Positions 7,946 to 15,824 of a stretch of DNA of 64,000 nt are shown here, piece by piece. The notes beneath the pieces are model-generated. The model searched no databases and was not told the origin of the DNA. It saw nothing but the letters and a program-made list of their open reading frames with translations. The DNA comes from Duganella sp. SG902 (lineage in GTDB: Bacteria; Pseudomonadota; Gammaproteobacteria; Burkholderiales; Burkholderiaceae_D). The stretch lies in the NCBI RefSeq assembly GCF_013376005.1, contig NZ_JABMJK010000001.1, positions 62,001-126,000 of the forward strand. The letters are read 5' to 3'. Within the stretch, counting starts at the first letter, position 1; each line of letters opens with the position of its first letter. A program made the translations under genes and the position numbers.

Positions 7946-9796
7946 ATGACTTATACCCGCCGCGACTTCCTCCTGGCCACGCTCGCAGCCACCGCTGCTC
8001 CCGGCCTGGCCTTCGCCGACACCGCCACCCCGGCCGACGCCACCTTCACCAAACTGCTGGACGACATCGCGGAAGAAGTGCTGCGCCTGTCGCCGACCAG
8101 CGCCACCAGCCTTGGCCTGGACAAGGGCGAACGCGCGGCGCTGAAGGCGAAGCTGGACGACATCTCGCCGGCCGGCGACGCCGCCTGGGAAGCCGAAGTC
8201 AAATCCATCCACGCGCGCCTGCGCGCGATCGACCGCAAGGCCCTGAGCGCCGCCGCGCAAACCCGCTACGACACCATCGCCTACGCCGCCGAATCGGGCA
8301 TCGCCGGCCTGCGCTTCCCGTTCGGCGGCGCGGCGTCGGGCTTCAATGGCGGCACCGCGCCCTTCCCCGTCACCCAGCAGGACGGCGCGCTGACCCGCAT
8401 TCCGGAGTTCCTCGACTCGCAGCACTCGATCGCCAACGCCGCCGACGCGGAAGCCTACATCGAGCGCCTGGCCGCCATGGCCAGGATGCTGGACCAGGAG
8501 ACCGCGCGCATCGCCGGGCAATCCGCCAAGGGCATCATGCCGCCGGACTTCATCTGCCGCACCGCGCTGGGCCAGTTGCAGAACTTCCGCAAGACCGCCG
8601 CCGCCGATCAAAAGCTGGTGACCTCGATCAGCGACCGCACGCAAAAACAGAACATCGCCGGCGACTGGCACGCGCGGGCGCTGAAACTGGTTGAAGGTTC
8701 GGTCTACCCGGCGCTGGAACGCCAGATCGCCGCCTTCAGCCAGGCTGCCGCCAAGGCCACCGACGTGGCGGGCGTGCACCGCCTGCCGGACGGCGCGGCG
8801 TACTACGAGTGGGCGCTGCGTCTCGGCACCTCGACCAACCGGAGCGCGAAAGAGATCCACGCCATCGGCCTGGAACAGAACAAGCAGCTGCAGGCGCGCA
8901 TCGACGCCATCCTGAAAAAACAGGGCATCACGCAAGGCACGGTCGGCCAGCGCCTGCTGGCGCTGTCGAAGGATCCGCAGCGCTTCTACGCCGACGACGA
9001 CAAGGGCCGCGAGGAGCTGATCGCCTACTGCAACGAGCGCGTGCTGGCGGTGCGCAAGCTGATGCCGCAGATCTCGCACCTCGACCTGAAGGTGCCGCTG
9101 CAGATCAAGCGCGTGCCGACCGATATCGAAGCCGGCGCGCCGCTGGGCTATATGAACTTCGCCTCGCTGGACGGTTCGCGCCCGGCCATCTACTACATCA
9201 ACCTGAAGTCGACCACCTTGTGGCCGAAGTCGGAAATCGCCACCCTGACCGCGCACGAGGGCCTGCCGGGCCACGCCTGGCAAGGCGCGTACCTGGCCGA
9301 ACATCACGGCGAGCTGCCGCTGATCTCCTCGCTGGTTGGCTTCAACGCCTTCGTCGAAGGCTGGGCGCTGTACGCGGAACAGCTGGTCGACGAATTCGGC
9401 CTGTACGCCAACGATCCGTTCAGCCAGATCGGCTATCTGCAGGCGCAGCAATTCCGCGCCTGCCGCCTGGTGGTGGACACCGGCATGCACGCCATGCAGT
9501 GGACGCGCGAACAGGCGATCCGCTTCCTGGTCGAGAACACCGGCCGCGGCCAGCAAGCCATGACCAGCGAAATCGACCGCTACACCGTGTCGCCGGGCCA
9601 GGCCTGCGGCTACAAGATGGGCCACAACGAGATCCTGCGCCAGCGCGAGCGCGCCAAGGCGGCGCTGGGCGGCAAATTCGACCTGGCCGGCTTCAACGAC
9701 GCGCTGGTCAGCAGCTGCGGCGTGCCGCTGACGGTGCTGCCGAGCGTGATCGACCGCTACATCGCCACGCAACGCGCGAAACAACAGAAAACGTAA
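7946..9796 (+). CDS. Tat-exported DUF885 protein, probable metallopeptidase
   Basis: The product (616 residues) starts with a twin-arginine signal, YTRRDFLLATLAATAAPG, with cleavage near AFA-DT. The body is a DUF885 domain. Near the C-terminal half it has HEGLPGH (H437, E438, H443) followed by FVEGWALYAE (E471), the spacing of a gluzincin-like zinc site. DUF885 proteins are widespread in exported form and some are peptidases; the substrate here is unknown. The ATG at 7946 is chosen because it follows AAAGG and creates the Tat signal; the in-frame ATG at 7886 adds 20 residues that would bury it. Confidence 0.87.
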   Translation: MTYTRRDFLLATLAATAAPGLAFADTATPADATFTKLLDDIAEEVLRLSPTSATSLGLDKGERAALKAKLDDISPAGDAAWEAEVKSIHARLRAIDRKALSAAAQTRYDTIAYAAESGIAGLRFPFGGAASGFNGGTAPFPVTQQDGALTRIPEFLDSQHSIANAADAEAYIERLAAMARMLDQETARIAGQSAKGIMPPDFICRTALGQLQNFRKTAAADQKLVTSISDRTQKQNIAGDWHARALKLVEGSVYPALERQIAAFSQAAAKATDVAGVHRLPDGAAYYEWALRLGTSTNRSAKEIHAIGLEQNKQLQARIDAILKKQGITQGTVGQRLLALSKDPQRFYADDDKGREELIAYCNERVLAVRKLMPQISHLDLKVPLQIKRVPTDIEAGAPLGYMNFASLDGSRPAIYYINLKSTTLWPKSEIATLTAHEGLPGHAWQGAYLAEHHGELPLISSLVGFNAFVEGWALYAEQLVDEFGLYANDPFSQIGYLQAQQFRACRLVVDTGMHAMQWTREQAIRFLVENTGRGQQAMTSEIDRYTVSPGQACGYKMGHNEILRQRERAKAALGGKFDLAGFNDALVSSCGVPLTVLPSVIDRYIATQRAKQQKT

Positions 9797-9835
9797 AATC
9801 TGTTCCTGCCGCGATGGTTTTCTTGTAACATTGTT

Positions 9836-11104
9836 ATGCACATCATGAAAACCATCGCCATCATCGGCGGCGGCGTCACCGGGGTGACGACCGCCTATGC
9901 CCTCGCCAAGCGCGGCTTCGCCGTCACCCTGCTGGAACGCCACCGCTACGTGGCGATGGAAACCTCGTATGCCAACGGCGGCCAGCTGTCGGCCTCCCAC
10001 GCCGAGGTCTGGAACCACCGCGCCACCATCGCCAAGGCGCTGCAGTGGATGCTGCGCGGCGATGCGCCGCTGCTGGTGCACCTGCATCCCACCTGGCACA
10101 AGCTGTCATGGTTCGCCGAGTTTATCGGCGCCATGCCGCACTACCACGACAACACCATCGCGCTGGCCCGCATGGCGGTGGCCGCGCGCGAGCATCTGTT
10201 CCAGTGGGCGGCGGACGAAGGCCTGGACTTCAATCTCGAGCGGCGCGGCATCCTGCACATCCACCGCGACCGCGCCGAGTTCGAGCACGCGGTGGCGGTC
10301 AGCAAGCTGCTGGAACGCGGCGGCGTGCCGCGCCGCGCTGTCACGCCCGACGAGATGCGCGCCATCGAGCCGGCGCTGCAGGGCCAGTTCTACGGCGGCC
10401 ATTACACCGAAAGCGACAGCAGCGGCGACATCCACAAGTTCACCACCGGCCTGGCGCAGGCCGCGCAGCGCCTCGGCGTCCAGCTGCGCTTCAACCAGCA
10501 GGTGGTGCAACTGAGCGCCGGCGACCATGGCGTCAGCGTCACCGTGCTGCAAGGCGACAGCGCCGACATTACCGACTACGACGGCGTGGTGATCTGCGCC
10601 GGCGCGGCCAGCCGCGAGCTGGCGGCGCACGTCGGCGACGACGTCAACGTCTATCCGGTCAAGGGCTACTCAGTCACCGTGCACCTGGACGATGCGGCCA
10701 GCCGCGCCGCCGCGCCGCGCGTCAGCCTGGTGGACGACACGGTCAAGCTGGTGAGCAGCCGGCTGGGCGAGGACCGCCTGCGCGTGGCCGGCACCGCCGA
10801 GTTCCACGGCTTTAACCGCGACATCCGCGCCGACCGCATCGCCCCGCTGACCGATTGGGTACAGCGCAACTTCCCCGGTGTCAGCACGCGCGACATCACG
10901 CCATGGGCCGGCCTGCGGCCGATGATGCCGGATCTGATGCCGCGCGTCGGCCCGGGCAAGGCTCCGGGCGTGTTCTACAACACCGGCCACGGCCACCTGG
11001 GCTGGACCCTGTGCGCCGCCACCGCCGAGATGGTGGCCGCCAGCGTGGCGGCATCGCGCGACTCTGTGCTGCAACGCACCGCGGTGCCCTTGAAATTGGC
11101 GTAA
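9836..11104 (+). CDS. D-amino-acid dehydrogenase (DadA family)
   Basis: This FAD enzyme of 422 residues begins with a dinucleotide-binding GGGVTG (residues 11-16) and has the DadA-type middle and the C-terminal segment ITPWAGLRPMMPDLMPRVG plus YNTGHGHLGWTLC, which close the FAD site. DadA oxidises D-alanine and other D-amino acids to 2-oxoacids and passes electrons to the respiratory chain at the inner membrane. The start may be 9836 or the ATG three codons later (9845, MKTIAIIGG); neither has a clear Shine-Dalgarno. No alanine racemase (dadX) is adjacent, unlike the classical dad operon, so the assignment is to the family rather than strictly to dadA. Confidence 0.88.
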   Translation: MHIMKTIAIIGGGVTGVTTAYALAKRGFAVTLLERHRYVAMETSYANGGQLSASHAEVWNHRATIAKALQWMLRGDAPLLVHLHPTWHKLSWFAEFIGAMPHYHDNTIALARMAVAAREHLFQWAADEGLDFNLERRGILHIHRDRAEFEHAVAVSKLLERGGVPRRAVTPDEMRAIEPALQGQFYGGHYTESDSSGDIHKFTTGLAQAAQRLGVQLRFNQQVVQLSAGDHGVSVTVLQGDSADITDYDGVVICAGAASRELAAHVGDDVNVYPVKGYSVTVHLDDAASRAAAPRVSLVDDTVKLVSSRLGEDRLRVAGTAEFHGFNRDIRADRIAPLTDWVQRNFPGVSTRDITPWAGLRPMMPDLMPRVGPGKAPGVFYNTGHGHLGWTLCAATAEMVAASVAASRDSVLQRTAVPLKLA

Positions 11105-11146
11105 ACTACCTTCATCTTAGGCCTGTCTTCACTAGGAGGTATTGAA

Positions 11147-12085
11147 ATGACGGCGAAATCTATTGCACGTATTACCATGCTGGCCGGCGCCCTGGCGTTC
11201 GCGGCCCCTGTATTTGCCGCCGAGCCCACCATTCACGAGGTGTATGTGGCCGCCGAAGCAGGCAAATACGCCGAAGCGCAGGCGATGATGGATCAGGTGC
11301 TGAAGGCACACCCCAACAGCGCCACCGCGTACTTTGTCGAAGCCGAACTGCAGGCCAAGCAAGGCCAGTTCGCTGCCGCGCAAGCCTCGCTGGCCAAGGC
11401 CGAGCAGCTCTCGCCCGGCCTGCCCAAGGTAAAGCCGGAAGCGGTGGCCAAGCTGAAAACCCTGCTGGCGGAAGGCCAGAAGACCAATTACGCGCAGCAG
11501 CCGGCGCGCCACGCCAATAACGGCGGCGGCGCCAATTATGGCAGCGGCGGCTACGCCAACGCGCCGCAGAGCAGCGGCATTTCCTTTGGCGGCATCCTGA
11601 TCATCGGCCTAGGTCTAGCCGGCTTTATCTGGCTGGCCACGCGCTTCATGCAGCGCCGCCAGCAGCAGGCCGCCAACGATCAGTACAACCCGGCCGGCTA
11701 CAATCCGGGCGCGGCGCCGGGCTATGCGCCGGGCGGCTATCCGCAGCAGGGCTACCCGCAACCGGGCTACGGCCAGCCGGGCTATGGGCAGCCGGCGCAA
11801 CCGGGCATGGGCTCGCGCATCATGGGCGGCTTGGCGACCGGCGCGGCGGTGGGTGCGGGCTTCGTCGCGGCTGAAGCGCTGGCGCGCCAGTTCACCGGCA
11901 ACCACGACTCCAACGCGGGCCACGACCAGCCGCGCAACGACATCATCTACGACGATCCTTCGTCGCGCGATGAGCTGCTACGCCGCGACGACATGGGCGG
12001 CAACGACTTCGGCGTCAGCGGCGGCGGCTGGGATGACAGCGGCGGTGGCGGCGACAGTGGCGGCGGTGGCGGCGACTGGGACTGA
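11147..12085 (+). CDS. Exported TPR protein with Gly/Pro-rich and acidic tail
   Basis: The 312-residue protein has a signal peptide (cleavage near VFAA-EP), two TPR-like helical pairs (residues about 28-95), a low-complexity linker, one transmembrane helix (ISFGGILIIGLGLAGFIWLA, about 144-163), then a Pro/Gly/Tyr/Gln repeat region (GYPQQGYPQPGYGQPGYGQP) and a Gly/Asp tail ending SGGGGGDWD. A strong AGGAGG lies ten bases before the ATG. The architecture resembles a membrane-anchored TPR scaffold of unknown role. It is transcribed alone and converges with the LysR gene 15 bases away. Confidence 0.78.
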   Translation: MTAKSIARITMLAGALAFAAPVFAAEPTIHEVYVAAEAGKYAEAQAMMDQVLKAHPNSATAYFVEAELQAKQGQFAAAQASLAKAEQLSPGLPKVKPEAVAKLKTLLAEGQKTNYAQQPARHANNGGGANYGSGGYANAPQSSGISFGGILIIGLGLAGFIWLATRFMQRRQQQAANDQYNPAGYNPGAAPGYAPGGYPQQGYPQPGYGQPGYGQPAQPGMGSRIMGGLATGAAVGAGFVAAEALARQFTGNHDSNAGHDQPRNDIIYDDPSSRDELLRRDDMGGNDFGVSGGGWDDSGGGGDSGGGGGDWD

Positions 12086-12100
12086 TCGCCTTCCGCTATC

Positions 12101-13069
12101 TCACGGGGCGCGGCGTTCGCCCGCCCCGGCAGCCTCCATCGCCAGGTCCCAATAAGCGGGACTGCCAAAATACTCCCTCAAATGACGTATCAGCAGCTGG
12201 GCCTTGGCCTGGTTGGAACGACCCGGCATGTGCACCGCATGGATCGCCGGCTCGTTCGGGTCGCGCCGTACGTTGGCGTCCTTCTCCACCGGCAGCATGG
12301 GGAACACCGGCACCAGCTGCCCGGCCACGATGGCATCGCTGGCCAGCCAGTTCGCCAGGTGGACGATGCCGGCGCCGCTGATGGCCGCATGCAGCAGCGA
12401 ATCGGTATCGTCGCAGCGCAGCCGCCCTTTTACCGGCAAGGGCTGATAGCCGTTCACGCCCTGGAACCGCCACCAGCCGCGCGGCGGCACGCGGCCGTTC
12501 ACGGTCAGGCATTCGTGATTGAGCAGGTCTTCCGGCGACTTGGGCCAGCCATGCTTTTCAAGATACGCCGGACTGGCGCTGACCACACGGTTCATGCCCG
12601 CCAAATGGGTGGCCACCAGATCGCTGGCCGGCAGCACGCCGGCGCGCACCGCCACGTCCACGCGGCGCGCCGACAGGTCCACCACGTCGTCGCTCACGTG
12701 CAGGTCCACCTCGATCAGCGGGTGGCGTTGCAGGAAGGAGGCGATGGCCGGCGCCACGTGCAGGCGGCCGAAGGCGGCCGGCGCGGTGACCGTCAACAGG
12801 CCGCGCGGTTCAACGTCCAGTTCCTGCACGGCGTTCCGGCCGTCCGCCAGTTCGGCCAGGATGTTGCGGGCGCGCGGCAGGAAACGCTCGCCGGCGTCGG
12901 TCACCAATATCTGGCGCGAACTGCGCAACAGCAGCCGCGCGCCCAGTTCCTGCTCCAGCGCGTCGATCTTGCGCGACACCGAAGACACCGCCATTTCAAG
13001 CTGCACCGCCGCACGCGACAGGCTGCCGAGTTCCACTACTGTAACAAAGCATTCCAATCCATCAATCAT
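12101..13069 (-). CDS. LysR-family transcriptional regulator
   Basis: The 322-residue protein has the LysR winged helix at the N-terminus (FVTVVELGSLSRAAVQLEMA, then SRKIDALEQELGARLLLRS) and a periplasmic-binding-like effector domain. The start ATG at 13069 gives the standard MIDGLECF beginning; an in-frame ATG 12 codons upstream adds non-family residues. It is divergent from the exported metallo-hydrolase gene, the usual arrangement for a LysR regulator and its target. The 120-base spacer contains a CTTTGC/GCAAAG inverted repeat with a T-N11-A core, a plausible binding site. Confidence 0.9.
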   Translation of the reverse strand: MIDGLECFVTVVELGSLSRAAVQLEMAVSSVSRKIDALEQELGARLLLRSSRQILVTDAGERFLPRARNILAELADGRNAVQELDVEPRGLLTVTAPAAFGRLHVAPAIASFLQRHPLIEVDLHVSDDVVDLSARRVDVAVRAGVLPASDLVATHLAGMNRVVSASPAYLEKHGWPKSPEDLLNHECLTVNGRVPPRGWWRFQGVNGYQPLPVKGRLRCDDTDSLLHAAISGAGIVHLANWLASDAIVAGQLVPVFPMLPVEKDANVRRDPNEPAIHAVHMPGRSNQAKAQLLIRHLREYFGSPAYWDLAMEAAGAGERRAP

Positions 13070-13088
13070 CTTTTCCCCATGCCCCGGA

Positions 13089-13107
13089 CTTTGCGTAATA
13101 TGCAAAG
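13089..13107. promoter_or_regulatory. Candidate LysR operator (CTTTGC-N7-GCAAAG)
   Basis: A perfect 6-base inverted repeat separated by GTAATAT lies in the divergent spacer, giving a T-N11-A box as LysR regulators prefer. A second TTTGCAAAG follows at 13139-13147, a plausible second site nearer the hydrolase promoter. Confidence 0.5.
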
Positions 13108-13189
13108 ACTATTTGCCTTTTTACATATTGTGCCATTTTTTGCAAAGCAGCATACTGCGTCCTATCGATGAATTGTTAAGGACATCAAC

Positions 13190-14131
13190 ATGAAATTTAC
13201 GCCACTGATCGCCGCCCTCGCCCTCGCCAGCTCGGTCCCCGCCTTCGCCGCGGCGCCGCTGGCCGGCACCAACGCGCCGGGCTTCCACCGCATCACGCTG
13301 GGCGACTTCGAGGTGACGGCCATCAGCGACGGCACGGTCGACCTGCCGGTCGACAAGCTGCTGCACGAGCCGGCCGAAGTCACCGCCAAGGCGCTGGCCC
13401 GCAACTTCCAGTCGCTGCCGACCGAGACCTCGGTCAACGCCTTCCTGATCAACACCGGCGCCAAACTGATTCTGGTGGACACCGGCGCCGGCGGCCTGTT
13501 CGGCCCGACGCTGGGCAAGCTGGCGGCCAACATCAAGGCCTCCGGCTATCAGCCGGAACAGATCGACGAAATCTATCTGACCCACCTGCACCCGGACCAC
13601 GTGGGCGGCCTGGCGGCCAACAGCCAGATCGTGTTCCCCAACGCCGTGGTGCGCGCCGACAAGCGCGATACCGATTTCTGGCTGAGCCAAGCCAACCAGG
13701 ACAAGGCCCCGGCCGACAGCAAGGGCTTCTTCCAGGGCGCGGTGGCCTCGCTGTCGCCGTACGCCAACGCCCAGCACCTGAAGCCATTCAGCGGCGACAC
13801 CGAACTGGCGCCAGGCGTGCGCGCCACCTCCAGCTACGGCCACACGCCGGGCCACACCATCTACACGGTGGAAAGCAAGGGCAAGAAGCTGGTGCTGCTG
13901 GGCGACTTGATCCACGTGGGCGCGGTGCAGTTCGACCATCCTGAAGTGACCATCGGCTTCGACAGCGACGCCAAGGCCGCCGCCGCGGCGCGCGCCAAGG
14001 TGTTCCAGGCGGTGGCCAAGGACGGCACGCTGGTCGGCGCCTCGCACTTGTCGTTCCCGGGCCTGGGCCACTTGCGCGGCAATGGCAAGGGCTACCAGTG
14101 GGTTCCCGTGGCCTACACCCAGTTGCGCTGA
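13190..14131 (+). CDS. Exported MBL-fold metallo-hydrolase
   Basis: The protein (313 residues) has a Sec signal peptide (cleavage near AFA-AA) and a metallo-beta-lactamase fold with the binuclear zinc motif HLHPDH (residues 132-137), further metal ligands in the GHTPGH segment (about 222-227) and a histidine near the C-terminus (GASHLSFPG). Members with this layout include exported lactonases, arylsulfatases and hydrolases of unknown substrate. The gene is divergent from a LysR regulator and its stop is one base before the ATG of the next regulator gene. A quorum-quenching lactonase is possible but not shown. Confidence 0.88.
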   Translation: MKFTPLIAALALASSVPAFAAAPLAGTNAPGFHRITLGDFEVTAISDGTVDLPVDKLLHEPAEVTAKALARNFQSLPTETSVNAFLINTGAKLILVDTGAGGLFGPTLGKLAANIKASGYQPEQIDEIYLTHLHPDHVGGLAANSQIVFPNAVVRADKRDTDFWLSQANQDKAPADSKGFFQGAVASLSPYANAQHLKPFSGDTELAPGVRATSSYGHTPGHTIYTVESKGKKLVLLGDLIHVGAVQFDHPEVTIGFDSDAKAAAAARAKVFQAVAKDGTLVGASHLSFPGLGHLRGNGKGYQWVPVAYTQLR

Positions 14132-14132
14132 C

Positions 14133-14756
14133 ATGAGCGCCGCCATCTCCGTACTGGTCGTCGACGACCACCCGCTGCTGCGCGCCGGTTTGGGCGAGGC
14201 CATCTCCAACCAGCCGGACATGCAGGTGGTCGGCGAAGCGTGCAACGGCCGCGAGGCCGTGGACGCCTACCAGCAGCTGCGGCCCGACGTCACCATCATG
14301 GATATCGCCATGCCGGAGATGGATGGCGTGACGGCGCTGCAGGAAATCCGGCGCGAGCATAACAACGCCCGCGTCGTGATGCTGACCACCTACAAGGGCG
14401 ACGCGCAGATCCTGCGCGCCGTGCAAGGCGGCGCGGCCGGCTTCCTGTTGAAGAGCACCTTGCGCAAGGACTTGCTGGACACCGTGCGCGGCGTGCACAT
14501 GGGCCAGCGCCGCATACCACCGGAGATCGCGATGGAACTGGCCCAGCACATGGGCCAGGGGCCGTTGAGTTCAAGGGAAATGGAAGTGTTGAATCATGCG
14601 GCGAGTGGGCACTCCAATCGCCGCATCGCGGAGCGCCTGGCGATTTCCGAGGAAACCGTCAAGGCTCACATGAAGAACGTGCTGGCCAAGCTGGCCGCGA
14701 ACGATCGCACCCACGCGGTGACGATCGCCCTGAAACGCGGGATTATTACCATCTAA
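14133..14756 (+). CDS. NarL/FixJ-type response regulator (orphan)
   Basis: The 207-residue protein has a complete receiver (acidic pair D11-D12, phospho-acceptor D57, K107) and a LuxR-type helix-turn-helix (LSSREMEVLNHAASGHSNRRIAERLAISEETVKAHMKNVLAKL without gaps in family pattern). The start is one base after the hydrolase stop, suggesting co-transcription with it. No kinase gene is adjacent. It is closely similar to the regulator at 21148-21795, whose likely kinase lies at 18148, so the two may be paralogues and could share a partner. The gene converges with and overlaps the end of the DUF1275 gene by four bases. Confidence 0.9.
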   Translation: MSAAISVLVVDDHPLLRAGLGEAISNQPDMQVVGEACNGREAVDAYQQLRPDVTIMDIAMPEMDGVTALQEIRREHNNARVVMLTTYKGDAQILRAVQGGAAGFLLKSTLRKDLLDTVRGVHMGQRRIPPEIAMELAQHMGQGPLSSREMEVLNHAASGHSNRRIAERLAISEETVKAHMKNVLAKLAANDRTHAVTIALKRGIITI

Positions 14757-15409
14757 TCCTTCGCTGCCGCCGCCAGCCACACCAGCATCGCGCACGGCAG
14801 CAGCAGGCCGTGGAAGCCGGCCAGCACGAAGGCCACGCCGCCGCACATGCAACCTGCGGCGAAGGCCAGCACCGGCCAGGTCAGCTTCTTGCAGCGGCCA
14901 ATAGCGTCCTTGTCGCCGCGCAGCGAATCCACCAACTCGATCACCAGCGTCGTGACGTTGCCCGTCATGACGGTGGTCGCCGCCGTCTTGCCCAGCAATA
15001 GCTTGCCGTAGGCGTTTTGCACGGCCATGGCGCCGGCGCACAGCGAGCCGGTAAGCAGCGTCAGTGGCGCCGAGGCTTCCACCACGGGCGCCGCCTGCCA
15101 CGCGCACAACACCGTCGCCAGCATCATCGCCAGCTGGAACAGGAAGCTGTTGCGCAGCGTCTTGCCGCCGTTGCGGTCCCAGTGCAGGATGGCCAGCCGC
15201 GCCAGCGCGACGAACAGGATAAACACCGGGAACACCATCAGCTTGATGGCGATGGTTTGCGAGGGCTCGATCAGCGCACGGCCGATCAGCACGAAGTTGC
15301 CCGTCACGTGGGCTGTGAAAAGGCCGAACAGGCCGACGAAGCCCAGCGTGTCGACATAGCCGGCCAGGAAGCCCAGCGCCGCGCCTTGTTTGATATCACC
15401 GCGTTCCAT
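14753..15409 (-). CDS. DUF1275 (YoaK-type) membrane protein
   Basis: The 218-residue inner-membrane protein has about six hydrophobic segments and the family landmarks GYVDTLGFVGLFGLFTAHVTGNFVLIG near the N-terminus and AMAVQNAYGKLL in the middle. DUF1275/YoaK proteins have no established function. The start is the ATG at 15409 (MERGDIKQ); it overlaps the end of the DoxX gene by 14 bases, so this is the last gene of the XapX-amidohydrolase-DoxX unit. Confidence 0.85.
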   Translation of the reverse strand: MERGDIKQGAALGFLAGYVDTLGFVGLFGLFTAHVTGNFVLIGRALIEPSQTIAIKLMVFPVFILFVALARLAILHWDRNGGKTLRNSFLFQLAMMLATVLCAWQAAPVVEASAPLTLLTGSLCAGAMAVQNAYGKLLLGKTAATTVMTGNVTTLVIELVDSLRGDKDAIGRCKKLTWPVLAFAAGCMCGGVAFVLAGFHGLLLPCAMLVWLAAAAKD

Positions 15410-15824
15410 TACTACCTTTCTGTAAATCGAGCCACGCCACCAGCAGGAAAGCACCGGTCAGGCCGAGATGCTCGAAGAAGCTGTTGGCGGCCATGAAGCG
15501 CTCCTGACCGCCCATCTCCCAGAAGCGGTTGGCCACGAAGGTCGCCATCAGCGTGAACACGCCAAGAAAACCCGCGCCCAGCCAGCGGTAAAAACCGGTC
15601 AGGATGGCCAGCGAGGCGCCCAGTTCCAGCGCGATCACCAGCGCCGCCAAAGGCGCCGCCGGCGACAGGCCGAAATGCCGCATCTCGCCGATGGCGGCGT
15701 TGAAGTCGGTCAGCTTGTTGATGCCGCCCTGGAGATAGGCGGCACACAGCAGCAACAGGCATAACCAGCGTACCCACGGCGCGCGCAGCGCCGCAGAGGT
15801 TGTTGCGATGCTGGCGCTGCGCAT
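15396..15824 (-). CDS. DoxX-family membrane protein
   Basis: This is a 142-residue inner-membrane protein with four hydrophobic helices and the DoxX-like features QGGINKLTDF and LVIALELGASLAILTGF. DoxX relatives occur with redox and detoxification genes, but most have no assigned reaction. The ATG shares its A with the TAA stop of the amidohydrolase (TAATG), implying coupled translation, and its end overlaps the DUF1275 start. Confidence 0.85.
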   Translation of the reverse strand: MRSASIATTSAALRAPWVRWLCLLLLCAAYLQGGINKLTDFNAAIGEMRHFGLSPAAPLAALVIALELGASLAILTGFYRWLGAGFLGVFTLMATFVANRFWEMGGQERFMAANSFFEHLGLTGAFLLVAWLDLQKGSNGTR